Below, in pieces: positions 23,251-37,340 of a DNA stretch of 64,000 nt (its first letter is position 1; the number at the start of each line of letters is the position of its first letter). This DNA comes from Camelus bactrianus (Eukaryota; Chordata; Mammalia; Artiodactyla; Camelidae): assembly GCF_048773025.1 (NCBI RefSeq), contig NC_133555.1, forward strand, positions 60,583,206-60,647,205, given 5' to 3'. A program made the translations under genes and the position numbers. The notes under the pieces were generated by a model. It was not told where the DNA came from. It made no database searches and was given only the letters and a program-made list of their open reading frames with translations.

Positions 23251-26014
23251 GTAAGCCTATTCCCACGTTTGTGCCTAGCTATCAATCACATGCTCTTCCC
23301 TCCACTCCACTCAGGCATCCATTTCAAAGGATCAGAACCTGAGCTGCAATGAATCCAGTAGGAGTAGAGCAAGCCATTACTAGAATCAGATTTCCTCCTC
23401 CTTCACACTCGGTGAACAACAGTGAACTCCTTAAAGGTCAAATACTCTCGACTGAAATAGATAGGAATTGTATACTTAGCTCACATAAAGAAATGATGTC
23501 CTTCCCTTAGATTAAGGAAATGCTGGGGTTATGTATACTTTGGGCTGACAACAGTGTGGGAAGTGAGGGGAATCTTTGAATGAACTTGAATATGTATTAG
23601 GCCTCAGTTTTTCAAGACAGTACAGGAAAATATTAGAAGTCAGATAGTGAACAGAACTGTAAATTTCGCAAAACACATTAAAGACACAGGTTATGTGGAC
23701 AGTCATTCACTTCCGTCAATCCCTGGGTACACTATATCTTGGAGGTGCAGACTTGGTTGTGTTAAATTGTTTTACCCAACATGTTCGGATGATTAAGCCT
23801 TCTCAGCACTGATAGAAGAGCACCTGGTTCTCAATAGCCTAGCATAGCTGCAGCAGGTTTCTCATAGTTAAATGCCTCTAGGTGCTTTTGGAATCAAGCC
23901 TAAATATATATATTCTGTTTAGATTTTCTTGTAGATTCCTAGAGAGGAATGTTACGCCTTGAAATGCCAACATTGCCTAGTATGTGTCATTGGGAGTAAT
24001 TGGCACCAGGTGCACAAGTGAAACCCAGAATAGGGGTTATTTCATGGTTCCAATAGGTATTTCATTCTTCCTTTTGTTGTTGGAGGCTTCAAGAGAAAAG
24101 AGTTGGCATGTCCCCTTCAAACTTTTGGACTGCTAATTTACATTGAGACTGTCTGTATTTCCTTAGAGCTGACAAAATCTTACAGTCATTGTCAAGTCTG
24201 GATTCTAGGTTGATTTGGTAATATTCAAAAAGTAAATTCACTTTCATATAAATCCCAAAACATGTAAATTGATACTGTTAACTTTCTTAAAGACTGCAAC
24301 TGCCTTGTCAACATAAGGTCAAAGCTGGAGTCTTCGGAAAAACACTCCAACGATGGCTGTAAAAAAACGGAGCGAAACAAATATCCTATTTCTGTGAATT
24401 ATTTGTGAAAAGTGTTGATTTGTCGATGCCCAGTAGGAAGAGGACCAGTGCAAACTGCTCTCACTAGCTCCCATACACAAAATATTGTAAACACACACTC
24501 ACCCAGCCCTTGTCAAGGACACTTTCTGAAGAGTGGTCTGTTACTTCCAAAGACAGGATGAGGCCTCAGAAAAACCGGAAGCAGGAAAAGGCAAAGTAGA
24601 TAATGGAAACCAGTGCAGGATCTGACCTCTGGTAATGGAGCATCAAAAGTGAAACTCTGTTTTCCTTAGAAGCACACTCTCAAGCGGGCTGCAGGCATGG
24701 GATTGAAGGTGATGCGCGGAGTGTTAGAAGAGTGCACAGCAGATGCTTGTCTGACAGATCTCAAAGAAATCAGCTCAAAATATCCCCACAATTGAATCTG
24801 AGACCAAGATCCGAGCTGCCAAATCTGAGCAAGCAGAGGCAGCGGAAAAACTGGGATAGGGCTACGGATGATGGCTCTCGCAGAACTCAGGGATCTAGAG
24901 TGCATTGTGGGTTTTGGTGGGTACTTTCAAGAGAGCAAATAGAACTGTGACCTCATGGATACAGCAACAGCACTGGCGCGTGAGGATGAGTTTGTCGGTA
25001 TGTCCTATGGCCACATCCACTGCATCTGCAGGACCAGGGTCCAATTTGACATTTTACCAATAGAGCACGTGTGGGGCTCAATCAGAGGTATCATGCATTT
25101 GGACTGAGAGTTCCAGTGGCCGTTGGGTTTGAAATCAGTACTAAAATATTTAGGATCTGCTACATTCAAAACCTGGATTGGGATTACACTCTGGTTTGAG
25201 ACAGACGATGCATAACAGCTCTGTGGTTGCCTTCGTGAACCCATAACTCTAGAATGAGAGAATTAGGAAGAGTGGTCAAAGTCCACAGCATGAGAAGATG
25301 AAGCATTTCTTACAGCATTATCACCCAAATGCAGATGCTACATTTTGGACGGCACTGACATGGTACTGCACCGAGGACAAATAGGTCGGTCTGCGGGATC
25401 ATCCCAGCAGGCCCTGAAGAATGACATCCATACATATGCTTCCACTGGTATTTCTGTAGACAGAGAAGCTCTGGGAAGTACTGGTAACATTGGGACATTC
25501 CCATGGCAGTAGAAACTAAAAGCGACCTCTATGTTGGCTGTTTTGGAGAAACATCATAATGACATACAGTAGAATGTAGAGCTGAAAACCTATAGAAGCT
25601 TCATTACCACTAGAGGAACTGCCCTGTGCAATTTCAGAATTGTGAGTTTAGTGTAATAAAAATGAGGTTCTACTAACTGAAACAGTATGGTGTGTTCATC
25701 ACAACAAAGGCAACACCAGGATTTAGATATATACCAGACAACACACACAGGAACAGGGCATGGAATCAAGGTCGAGGGAAAATTGTCCTCACAGTAATAC
25801 CATGGAATTGCATACACCAAAGTGTCTAAAGTTTGCACATAACCAAGCCCTATGGGTCTATATTAGATACATGATTGTACCTGACCTGTAGAGAAAAAGA
25901 AGTATAGTAAAAGAAACAGGAAATAACATTTTCAGTTCCAAAGAGATTGAAGGCCCAAAAAATAAGCTTTCAAAAAACTAGACGGCAAAACGACACCAGA
26001 GCAAGCTCTTAAAA

Positions 26015-26802
26015 ATGGAGGAGAGGAAAACACTGATGAACCACAGTTCCTCAGAATCACAAAAGGCAGAATACCAGAAAAGGGGAAGAGAAACTCTAAA
26101 CATGAACACAATAGAATTTGAAAACTCAATGGATGAGATAAAAACTGGGCTAAAGTCAATCCTAAGGAGACTATTTAATGCAGAGGGACTCGTGAATAAC
26201 TGTGAGGACAGGGGAACATAAATCCCTCCATAAAATAAGACACAGAAAAGCAAGTGCAAACCAACGCTAACATCAATGTTGAATCCTGGGTTAAGACTAA
26301 GCATGTAAGAATAGGATATAGGATTCCCAAATGGAAAAGAAAGAGATAAAATAAATTCTGAAAAGGAATTTGTAGAAAAATCAGAATGAAACTTGCTGAA
26401 AGCCAAGAAAGTATCATCTATACGAATTCAGGATGTACACATCGTCCAAAAGAGGTGGAATACCAATAGACCAACAAGCAGCTGTAGAATTCAAATAAAC
26501 AAATTTCATGATCATCCCAGTGATGTAAAATGCACCTCGAGGAAAGCAACTTAGTCACAACAGAACCTCCAGAGGGGTTTCAGCTGATATCTCGGCAGAA
26601 AGTTTGCAGCACGGGGAGGAGTGCCAGGACATAGACCATATCCTGAATTAGAAAAAGCTGCAATCTAGGGTAGCCTATGCCAAATGACCGCCGTTTATAA
26701 CAACGGCAGAGCTAGGGAATTTCACTGACAGGCAAACCTTAAAAGAATTCAGCAGTTTGAGACTGATCCTAAAACAAAAATAGAGAATCCTACCCTGAGT
26801 AG
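26015..26802 (+). mobile_element. LINE-1 ORF1 remnant, unit 4
   Basis: The coiled-coil part is open for 68 codons from the ATG at 26,015 and stops after Cys-Glu-Asp-Arg-Gly-Thr. The RRM and C-terminal segments follow in broken frames. Confidence 0.8.
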
Positions 26803-27833
26803 AAAAGTAGCAAGATGAAATGGAAATAACAAAACCATTATTGCAAATGCAAGAAGAGCCTGAGTTGCAAAGAAGTAAGAAGAAGAAGGCAAGGAGGACA
26901 TCAAAATCCTAAAGATGGGAGAGGGTAGCAGGAAATCCTAGGAGATTTTAAGCACTATCTTAAGTGAATCAGCTTACATGACAGTCTGTATTAAGCAAAA
27001 GGAGAGTTGCATGGCCTAATGTGTTTGCAAATATAACAATCAGACAAACAAGGAAACACCAAAAGTTTACAGTTGCCTGACATATATCAAACAACCATGA
27101 TTTTTCAAGACAAAATACTCAAAGTGATGTCAAGGATCATTCAGCACGCATCGACCTATTATCGCTGTTAGCATATACTCAACACAGTTGTATTCAGAAA
27201 ACAGACGCGTGCATTACTATTCACAGATACTGATCCAGAAATGCATATCGTGAGCCAACCCAAATGACGGTTTTGAATAAGAGTGGGTCAGAGAACGGGA
27301 TATAGGCTTACAAGTCTTCAAACAGAAAGAATGAATGCCATATAATACGCTTCGTAGGGAAGAAATGGCATAAGACTATAACAAAGACAAGTAGCTCTGC
27401 GAAATTGTACTAAGTGCAAAAGAGACAGACAGGAAAGAGCACGTTGGGATTGGTTTCATTTCTAGGAATTTCAGACCCCATGAAACAAATGGATCCATGT
27501 ACTGAGAGTGTGGGTGTTTCAGCAGAAAGCAACAGACGGATATGTAATCTGGGTGAATGGATATGACACAAACATAAGTTTCCTTGAGTGGGTCTCTGTG
27601 TACTGTGAATTGTTAGAAAGTTTAAATAGGTGTGAATCCATAAACTGAACATGGACACAATTCCCTCGCTTTGTACTGTGTATACAGATCTGGACAAAAG
27701 GTAAGAGGGAAGAGAAAAGGACCATGGGACCCTTGTGGATAGAATCACATTTCCCTTAGGAAACTCTCGTCAAATGCAGCATCACCCCCAACACTGACTT
27801 GATGCATCAACCACTGGGGATGGCAGTTACCGT

Positions 27834-28520
27834 TTGGATTCCAGGTGGAAAGTTGGTGTGTACCACGAGGCTTGTTGCGGCTGGTGGATCCAAGGTAACT
27901 GGGCAGAATTCTGTGGGTGGATCAGTTTGATGGTGGGTCTGCTGCCCTATGTGGAGATTGGCTTAGGTCTTTTGTTCGGGAAGCTGTGTAAGTTCGAGAT
28001 ATTGCTGCTGCCCAAAGACCTGAGTTCACGGGTCAGTTTCCAGAATCTGAAAGGGCAGACAGTGGAAGATCTGCCTGTCATCAGCTTACTGGTGAGGCTC
28101 CGAGGTATTTTCAGACTTGCCCACTCCTGTTCACGTCGACTTTATGGGAGACACGAAGAGAAGCTGGCAGAAAAACTGGCTGCATGGATTGAGGAGATGT
28201 GTGAACACATTCATGAAAGTTGTTCTGCTACAGTGGAGAATATCGGCATGGAGACATCTCTAGAGCATACCAGGCTCGAAAGACATTCATGAGACCTACT
28301 GAACCTTGGTGATACTGGTAGAAACATACGGAGTGTCAACGTGAACTTGAGAAAGTTACTCGATTCTCAGCTCCAAGAATGGGTCCAATATTCCTGACGT
28401 CTAAAAGAGAAGAGATGGCAGAGATGATAAAAGCTCTCAAGTTCTTGGAAGAGGTCGTGAGATTCCACACATCCCAAGGGGCATTTAAGAATCTTTCAGA
28501 CCGAAATGCACCAAGCCCAG
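27834..28520 (+). other. Conserved block, unit 4
   Basis: Open like unit 1, with the first ATG at 27,930 and a stop ending at 28,292. The TGA of other units is TCA here, which both open copies share, so it may be a single ancestral or converted state and not two independent retentions. Donor-like GTAAGC at 28,521. Confidence 0.45.
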
Positions 28521-31276
28521 GTAAGCCTATTCCCACGTTTGTGCCTAGCTATCAATCACATGCTCTTCCTTCAACTCCACTCAGGCATCCATTTCAAAGG
28601 ATCAGAACCTGAGCTGCAATGAATCCAGTAGGAGGAGAGCAAGCCCCTACTAGATTCAGAGTTCTTCTTCCTTCACACTCGGTGTACAACTGTGAAATCC
28701 TTAAAGTTCAAATACTCTCAACTGAAATAAATAGGAATTGAACACTTAGCTCACACAAAGAAATGATGACCTTCCCCTAGATTCAGCAAATGCTGGGGTT
28801 ATGTATTCTTTGGGCTGAAAGGAGTGTGGGAAGTGTGGGGAATCTTTGACTGAAATTGAATATATATTAGGCCTCAGTTTCTCATAACAGTACAGGAAAA
28901 TATTAGAAGTCAGATAGTGAACTGAACTGTAAAACTCGCCAAACACATTAAAGACACTGGTTATGTGGACCTTCGTTCCCTTCCGTCAAGCCCCGGGTTC
29001 AATATATCTAGGAGGTGCACACTTGGTTGTGTTAAATTGCTTTACCTAACATGATCGGATGATTAAGACTTCTCAGCACTGATAGAAGAACACATGGTTC
29101 TCAATACCCTAGCATAGCTGCAGCAGGTTTCACATAGTTAAATGCCTCTAGGTGCTTTTGGAATCAAGCCTAAATGTGTATATTCTATTTAGATAGTCTT
29201 GTATATTCCTACAGAGGAATGTTACCCCTTGAAATGCCAACATTGCCTAGTATGTGTCATTGGGAGCAAAGGGCACCACATGCACAAGGGAAACCCAGGT
29301 TGGGGGTTAATTCATGGTTCCAATAGGTATTTCATTGTTCCTTTTGTTGTTGGAGGCTTCAAGAGAAAAGAGTTGGCATGTCCACTTCAAAATTTGGACT
29401 GCTCTTTTACATTGAGTCTGTCTGTTTTTTCCTTAGACATGACAAAATGTTAAAGATATTGTCAAGTCTGGCTTCTAGGTTGATTTGGTAATTTTCAAAT
29501 ACTAACTTCAATTTCATATAAATACCAAAACACGTAAATCGATACTATAAACCTTCTTAAAGCCTGCAACTGCCTTATCAACATAATGTCAAAGCTGGAG
29601 TCTTCGGAAAAAATTTCCGACAATGGCTGTAGAGAAACAGAGCGAAACAGATATCAAATTTCTGTGAATTATTTGTGGAAAGTGTTGATTTATCAATGCC
29701 CAATAGGCAGAGAACCACTGCAAACTGTTCTCACTAGCTACCATACACAAAACATTGTAAACACACAATCAACCAGCCCTAGGCACAGGACACTTGCCTA
29801 AGAGTGGTCTGTTACTTCCAAAGACAGGATGAGGCGTCAGAAATCCTGGTAGCAGGAAAAGGCAAAGTAGAGAATGGAAACCAGTGCAGGATCTGACCTC
29901 TGGTAATGGAACATCAAAGGTGAAACTCTGTTTTCATTGGAAGCACAATCTCAAGCGGGCAGCAGGATTGAAGGTGATGCGCTGAGTGTTAGAAGAGTGC
30001 ACAGCAGATGCTTGGCTGACAGAACTCAAAGAAATCAGCTCAAAATATCCCCACAATTGAATCTGAGACCAAGATCCGCGCTGCCAAATCTAAGCTAGCA
30101 GAGGCAGCGGAAAAATTGGGATAGGGCTACGGATGATGCCTCTCGCAGAACTCAGGGATCTTGAGTGCGATGTGGGTTTTGGTGGGTACATTCAAGGGAG
30201 CAAAGAGAAATGTGAACTCAGGGAGACAGCCACAGCACTGGCGCGTGAGTTTGAGTTTATCAATATGTCCAATGGCCACATCCACTGCATCTGAATGACA
30301 AGGGTCCAATTTGATATTTTGCCAATAGAGCAAGTGTGGGGCTCAATCAGAGGTATCATGCATCTGGACTGAGTGTTCCAGTGGGCGTTGGGTTTGAAAT
30401 CAGTACTAAAATATTTAGGATCTTCTACATTCATAACCTGGATTGGGATTACATTCTGGTTTTAGGCAGACGATGCAGAACAGCTCTGTGGTTGCCTTCG
30501 TGAACCCATAACTCAAGAATGAGAGAATTAGGAACAGTGGTCAAAGTCCACATCATGAGAAGATGAAGCATTTCTTACAGCATTATCACCCAAATGCACA
30601 TGCTACATTTTCGACGGCACTGACAGGTTACTGCACCAAGGATAGATAGGTCGGTCTGCGGGATCATCCCAGCATGCCCTGAAGTGTGACATCCATACAT
30701 ATGTTTCCACTGGTGTTTCTGTAGACAGAGAAGCTCTGGGAAGAACTGGTAACATTGGGACATTCCCATGGCAGTAGAAACAACAAACGCACTCTAAGCA
30801 GGCTGATTTGGAGACACATCAAAATGACATACAGTAGAATGCAGAGCTGAAAACCTATAGAAGCTTCATTTCCACTAGAGGAAGAGCTCTATGCCCTTTC
30901 AGAATTGTGAGATTAGTGTAATAAAAATGAGGTTCTACTAACTGAAACAGTATGGCGTGTTCATCAAAACAAAGGCAACACCAGGATTTAGAGATATAAC
31001 AGACAACACACACAGGAACATGGCTTGGCATCAAGGTCTAGGGAAAATTGTCCTCACAGAAAGACCATGGAATTGTGTACACCAAGAGTCTAAAATTTGC
31101 ACTTAACGAAGCCCTATAAATCTATATTAAATAAATGATAGTATCTGACCTGTAGAGTAAAAGAAGTATAGTAAAAGAAACAGGAAGTACCATTTTTAGT
31201 TCCAAAGAGATTGAAGGCCCAAAAAATAAGCTTTAAACAACTAGACGGCAAAACGATACCAGAGCAAGCTCTGAAA

Positions 31277-32070
31277 ATGGAGGTGAGGAAAACACTGATG
31301 AACCACAGTGCCTGAGAATCACAAAAGGCAGAATACCAGAAAAGGGGAAGAGAAACTCTAAACATCAACCCAATAGTATCTGAAATCTCAATGGATGAGA
31401 TAAAAACTGGGCTAAAGTCAATCCTAAGCAAACTACATAATGCAAAGTTACCCGTGAAAGACTGTGAGGACAAGGGAACAGATATCCCTCGATCATAAGA
31501 AGACACAGAAAAGCAAGTGCAAACCAACGCTAACATCAATGTTGAATCCTGGGTGAAGACAAGGCAGGTAAGAATAGGACCCATAGGATTCCCAAATGGA
31601 AAAGCAAGAGATAAAATAATAAATTCTGAAAAGGAATTTGTAGAAAAATCAGAATGAAACTTGCTGAAAGCCAAGAAAATATCAACTATACGAATTCAGG
31701 AAGTACACAGCGTCCAAAAGAGGTTGAATACCAATAGAACAAAAAGCAGCTGTAGAATTCAAATAAACAAATTTCATGAGCATCCCAGTGATGTAACATG
31801 CACCTTGAGGAAAGCAACTTAGTCACAACAGAACCTCCAGAGGCGTTTCAGCTGATATCTCGGCAGAAATTTGGCAGTACGGAGAGCAGTGCCAGGACAT
31901 AGACCATATCCTGAATGAGAAAAAGCTGCAATCTACTGTAGCCTATGCCAAATGACCGCGGTTTATAACAACGGCAGAGCTAGGGAATTTCACTGACTGG
32001 CAAACCTTAAAAGAATTTAGCAGTTTGAAACTGATCCTAAAACAAAAATTGAGAATCCTACCCTGAGTAG
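31277..32070 (+). mobile_element. LINE-1 ORF1 remnant, unit 5
   Basis: A TGA replaces the TCA serine codon early in the coiled coil (near 31,312). No sense frame of 60 codons survives, making this one of the most broken copies in reading-frame terms, although the nucleotide sequence is typical of interior units. Confidence 0.78.
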
Positions 32071-33097
32071 AAATGTAGCAAGATGAAATGGAAATAACAA
32101 AACCATTATTGCAAATGCAAGAAGAGCCTGAGTTGCAAAGAAGTAAGATGAAGAAGGCAATGAAGGCATCAAAATCCTAAAGATGGGAGAGGGTAGCAGG
32201 AAATCATAGTTGATTTTAAGCACTATCTTAAGTGAATCAGATTACATGACTGTCTGAACCAAAACGAGAGATGCATGGCCTAATGTGTTTGCAAAACAAA
32301 CAATCAGACAAACAAACAAACACCAAAAGATTACAATTGGCTGACATATACCAAACAACCATGATTATTCAAGACAAATTACTCAAAATGATGTCAAGGT
32401 TCATTCAGCACGCATCGAACTATTATCGCTGTTACCATGTAATCAACAAACTTGTATTCCGAAAACAGACGCGTGCATTACTATTCATAGATACTGATAC
32501 AGAAGTGCATATCTTGAGCCAACCCAAATGACGGTTTTGAATAAGAGTGGGTCATAGAAAGGGATATAGACTTAGAAGTCTTCCAACAGGATGAATGAAT
32601 GACTAATTCTAACCTACATAGAGAAAAAATGGCATAAGCCTATAACAAAGACAAGTAGCTCTGCAAAACTGAACTACGAGCAAAAGAGACAGACAGGAAA
32701 GTGCACGTTGGGTTTGGTTTCATTTCTAGGAATTTCAGCCCCCATGAAACAAATGGATCCATGTTCTGAAAGTGTGGGTTTTTCAGCAGAAAGCAACAGA
32801 CGTATATGTAATCTGGGTGAATGGATATTACACAAACATGAGTTTCCTTGAGTGGGTCTCCATGTACTGTGAACTATTAGAAAGTTTAAATACGTGTGAA
32901 TCCATAAACTGATCATGGACACTATTCCTTCCATTTGTACTGTGTATACAGATATGAACAAAAGGAAAGAGGGAAGAGAAAAGGACAATGGGACCCTTCT
33001 GGATAGAATCAAATTTAACTTAGGAAACTCTCGTCAAATGCAGCATCACCCCCAACACTGACTTGATGCATCAACCACTGGTCATGGCAGTTACAGG

Positions 33098-33784
33098 TTG
33101 GATTCCAGGTGGAATGTTGGTGTGTACCACGAGGCTTGTTGCGGCTGGTGGATCCAAGGTAACTGGGCAGAATTCTGTGGGTGGATCAGTTTGATGCTGG
33201 GTCTGCTGCCCTATGTGGAGATTGGCTTAGGTCTTTTGTTCGTGAAGCTGAGTAATTTCGAGATACTGCTGCTGCCCAAAGACCTGAGATCACGGGTCAG
33301 TTTCCAGAATCTGAAAGGGCAGACAGTGGAAGATCTGCCTGTCATCAGCTTACTGGTGATGCTCCGAGGTATTTTCAGACTTGCCCAGTCCTGTTGATGT
33401 CGACTTTATGGGAGACACGAAGAGAAGCTGGCAGAAACACTGGCTGCATGGATTGAGGAGATGTGCGAAAACATTGATGAAAGTTGTTCTGCTACAGTGG
33501 AGAATATCGGCATGGAGACATCTCTAGAGCATACCAGGCTCGAAAGACAGTCATGAGACCTACTGAACCTCGCTGATTCTGGCAGAAACATAAGGAGAGT
33601 CAAAGTGCCCTTCAGAAAGTAACTCGTTTCTCAGCTCCAAGAACGGGTCCAAGATTCCTGAAGTCTAAAAGTGAAGAGATGGCAGAGATGAAAAAATCAC
33701 TCATGTTCTAGGAAGAAGTCGTGAGAATCCACACATCCCAAGGGGCATATACGAATCATTCAGACCGAAATGCACCAAGCCCAG
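33098..33784 (+). other. Conserved block, unit 5
   Basis: Nearly the same as the unit 3 block, including the TGA after Gln-Ser-Cys and the A-run change near 33,693. Donor-like GTAAGC at 33,785 is kept. Confidence 0.42.
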
Positions 33785-35401
33785 GTAAGCCTATTCCCAC
33801 GTTTGTGCCTAAGTAACAATCACATGCTCTTCCCTCCACTCCACTCAGGCATCCATTTCAAAGGATCAGAACCTGAGCTGCAATGAATCCAGTAGGAGTA
33901 GAGCAAGCCCCTACTAGAATCAGAGTTCCTCCTCCTTCACACTCGGTGAACAACAGTGAACTCCTTAAAGGTCAAATACTCTCGACTGGAATAAATAGGA
34001 ATTGAATACTTAGCTCACACAAAGAAATGATGTCCTTCCCTTAGATTAAGGAAATGCTGGGGTTATGTATTCTTTGTGCTGAAAACAGTGTGGGAAGTGA
34101 GGGGAATCTTTGAATGAACTTGAATATGTATTAGGCCTCAGTTTTTCAAGACAGTACAGGAAAATATTAGAAGTCAGATAGTGAACAGAACTGTAAATTT
34201 CGCATAATACTTTAAAGACACAGGTTATGTGGACAGTCATTCACTTCCGTCAATCCCCGGGTGCACTATATCTTGGAGGTGCAGACTTGGTTGTGTTAAA
34301 TTGTTTTACCCAACATGTTTGGATGATTAAGCCTTCTCAGCACTGATAGAAGAGCACCTGGTTCTCAATAGCCTAGCATAGCTGCAGCAGGTTTCTCATA
34401 GTTAAATGCCTCTAGGTGCTTTTGGAATCAAGCCTAAATATATATATTCTGTTTAGATTTTCTTGTAGATTCCTAGAGAGGAATGTTACGCCTTGAAATG
34501 CCAACATTGCCTAGTATGTGTCATTGGGAGTAATTGGCACCAGGTGCACAAGTGAAATCCAGAATAGGGGTTATTTCATGGTTCCAATAGGTATTTCATT
34601 CTTCCTTTTGTTGTTGGAGGCTTCAAGAGAAAAGAGTTGGCATGTCCCCTTCAAACTTTTGGACAGCTATTTTACATTGAGACTGTCTGTTTTACCTTAG
34701 GGCTGACAAAATCTTACAGAAATTGTCAAGTCTGGCTTCTAGGTTGATTTGGCAATATTCAAAAAGTAAATTCACTTTCATATAAATCCCAAAACATGTA
34801 AATTGATACTGTTAACTTTCTTAAAGACTGCAACTGCCTTGTCAACATAAGGTCAAAGCTGGAGTCTTCGGAAAACCACTCCGACGATGGCTGTAAAAAA
34901 ACGGAGCGAAACAAATATCCAATTTCTGTGAATTATTTGTGAAAAGTGTTGATTTGTCGATGCCCAGTAGGAAGAGGACCAGTGCAAACTTTCCTAACTA
35001 GCTACTATACACTAAACATTGTAAACACACACTCACCCAGCCCTTGGCAAGGATACTTTCCGAAGAGTGGTCTGTTACTTCCAAAGACAGGATGAGGCCT
35101 CAGAAAAACCGGAAGCAGGAAAAGGCAAAGTAGAGAATGGAAACCAGTGCAGGATCTGACTTCTGGTAATTGAGCAACAAAGGTGAAACTCTGTTTTACT
35201 TGGAAGCACACTCTCAAGCTGGCAGCAGGCATGGGATTGAATGTGATGCGTGGAGTGTTAGAAGAGTGCACAGCAGATGGTTGGCTGACAGAACTCAAAG
35301 AAATCAGCTCAAAATATCCCCACAATTGAATCTGAGACCAAGATCCGTGCTGCCAAATCTGAGCTAGCAGAGGCAGCGGAAAAAGCGGGGTAGGGCTACA
35401 G

Positions 35402-35641
35402 ATGATGGCTCTCGCACAACTCAGGGATCTAGAGTGCGTTGTGGGTTTTGGTGGGTACTTTCAAGAGAGCAAAGTGAACTGTGACCTCAGTGAGACAGCA
35501 ACCGCACTGGCGCGTGAGGTTGAGTTTATCGATATGTCCTATGGCCACATACACTGCATCTGCAGGACCAGGGTCCAGTTTGAAATTTTGCCAATAGAGC
35601 GCGTCTGGGGCTCAATCAGAAGTATGATGCATCTGGACTGA
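35402..35641 (+). other. Recurrent 79-codon frame, unit 6
   Basis: Same start and stop positions. Units 2, 4 and 7 carry early stops at this site and unit 5 a late one, so retention is not general. Confidence 0.3.
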
Positions 35642-36546
35642 GGGTTCCTGGGATCGTTGGGTTTGAAATCAGTATTAAAAGATTTAGGATCTGCTACATT
35701 CATAACCTCGATTGGGATTAACGTCTGGTTTGTGGCAAAGGAGGCGGAAAAGCTCTGTGGTTGCCTTCGTGAACCCATAACTCAAGAATGAGAGAATTAG
35801 GAAGAGTGGTCAAAGTCCACAGCATGAGAAGATGAAGCATTTTTACAGCATTATCACCCAAATGCAGATGCTACATTTTGGACGGCACTGACAGGGTACT
35901 GCACCGAGGACACATAGGTCTGTCTGCGGGATAATCCCAGCAGGCCCTGAAGTATGACATCCATACATGTGCTTCCACTGGTGTTTCTGTAGACAGAGAA
36001 TCTCTGGGAAGAACTGGTAACATTGGGACATTCCTGTGGCAGTAGAAAGTACAAGCACACTCTACGTTGGCTGTTTTGCAGACACTTCAAAATGACATAC
36101 AGAAGAATGCAGAGCTGAAAACCTATAGAAGCTTCATTTCCTCTAGAGGAAGTGCCCTGTGCACTTTCAGAATTGTGAGATTAGTGTAATAAAAATGAGG
36201 TTCTAATAACTGAAGCGGTATGGTGTGTTCATCACAACAAAGGCAACACCAGGATTTAGAGATATACCAGACAACACACACAGGAACAGGGCATGGCATC
36301 AAGGTCTAGGGAAAATTATCCTCACAGAAATACCATGGAATTGTGTACACCAAAGAGTCTAAAGTTTGCACTTAACCAAGCCCTATAAGTCTATATTAAA
36401 TACATGATAGTACCTGACATTTAGAGTAAAAGAAGTATAGTAAAAGAAAAAGGAAGTACCATTTTCAGTTCCAAAGAGACTGAAGGCCCAAAAAATAAGC
36501 TTTCAAACAACTAGACGGCAAAACGACACCAGAGCAAGCTCTGAAA

Positions 36547-37340
36547 ATGGAGGTGAGGAAAACACTGATGAACCACAGTGCCTCAGAATTACAAAAGGCA
36601 GAATACCAGAAAAGGGGAAGAGAAACTCTAAACATGAACCCAGTAGTATCTGAAAACCCAAAGGATGAGATAAAAACTGGGCTAAAGTCAATCCTAAGCA
36701 GACTACATAATGCAGAGGGACTCGTGAATGACTGTGAGGACAGGGGAACAGAAATCCCTCGATAAGAAGAAGACACAGAAAAGCAAGTGCAAACCAACGC
36801 TAACATCACTGTTGAATCCTGGCTGAAGACAAGGCAGGTAAGAATAGGACTCATAGGATTCCCACATGGAAAAGCATGTGATAAAATAATAAATTCTGAA
36901 AAGGAATTTGTAGAAAAATCAGAATGAAACTTGCTGAAATCCAAGAAAGTCTCATCTATACGAATTCAGGATGTACACAGCGTCCAAAAGAGGGGGAATA
37001 CCAATAGACAAACAAGCAGCAGTAGAATTCAAATAAACAAAATTCATGTTCATCCCAGTGATGTAAAATGCACCTCGAGGAAAGCAACTTAGTCACAACA
37101 GAACCTCCAGAGGGGTTTCAGCTGATATCTCGGCAGAAATTTTGCACCACGTGGAGGAGTGCCAGGACATAGACCATACCCTGAATGAGAAACAGCTGCA
37201 ATCTAGGGTAGCCTATGCCAAATGACCGCCGTTTAAACCAACGGCAGATCTAGGGAATTTCACTGACATGCAAACCTTAAAAGAATTCAGCAGTTTGACA
37301 CTGATCCTAAAACAAAAATTGAGAATCCTACCCTGAGGAG
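36547..37340 (+). mobile_element. LINE-1 ORF1 remnant, unit 6
   Basis: Opens at the ATG at 36,547 and runs 72 codons, stopping at a TAA just after Thr-Glu-Ile-Pro-Arg where the array consensus has a TCA codon. The C-terminal motifs are recognisable up to the conserved Leu-Arg-Ile-Leu-Pro end. Confidence 0.8.

Larger units (their letters stand above)
19059..24326 (+). repeat. Array unit 3
   Basis: The 5' segment resembles unit 6 (shared TTTTACTTGGAAGC and CAAGCTGGCAGCAG variants), while its second half (about 21.7-24.3 kb) resembles unit 5 at about 98%. It carries one of the intact 79-codon frames. Confidence 0.93.
24327..29596 (+). repeat. Array unit 4
   Basis: Its 3' part, from about 27.9 to 29.5 kb, is nearly identical to 12.15-13.75 kb of unit 1, three periods away. 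It shares the longer open frame in the conserved block with unit 1. The start of the unit groups with units 3 and 6 instead. Confidence 0.93.
29597..34860 (+). repeat. Array unit 5
   Basis: The 5' segment groups with unit 2, and the 3' half with unit 3 (two periods away). In the 300 bp at 33,098-33,397 I count about six or seven differences from 22,563-22,862. The ORF1 remnant is interrupted early. Confidence 0.93.

Noticed and set aside
31114-31674. Antisense frames of up to 186 codons over the ORF1 remnants (also 36,465-36,944 and 47,238-47,717)
   Set aside because: They are the reverse strand of A-rich LINE-1 ORF1, which is poor in antisense stops. The sense strand explains the sequence.
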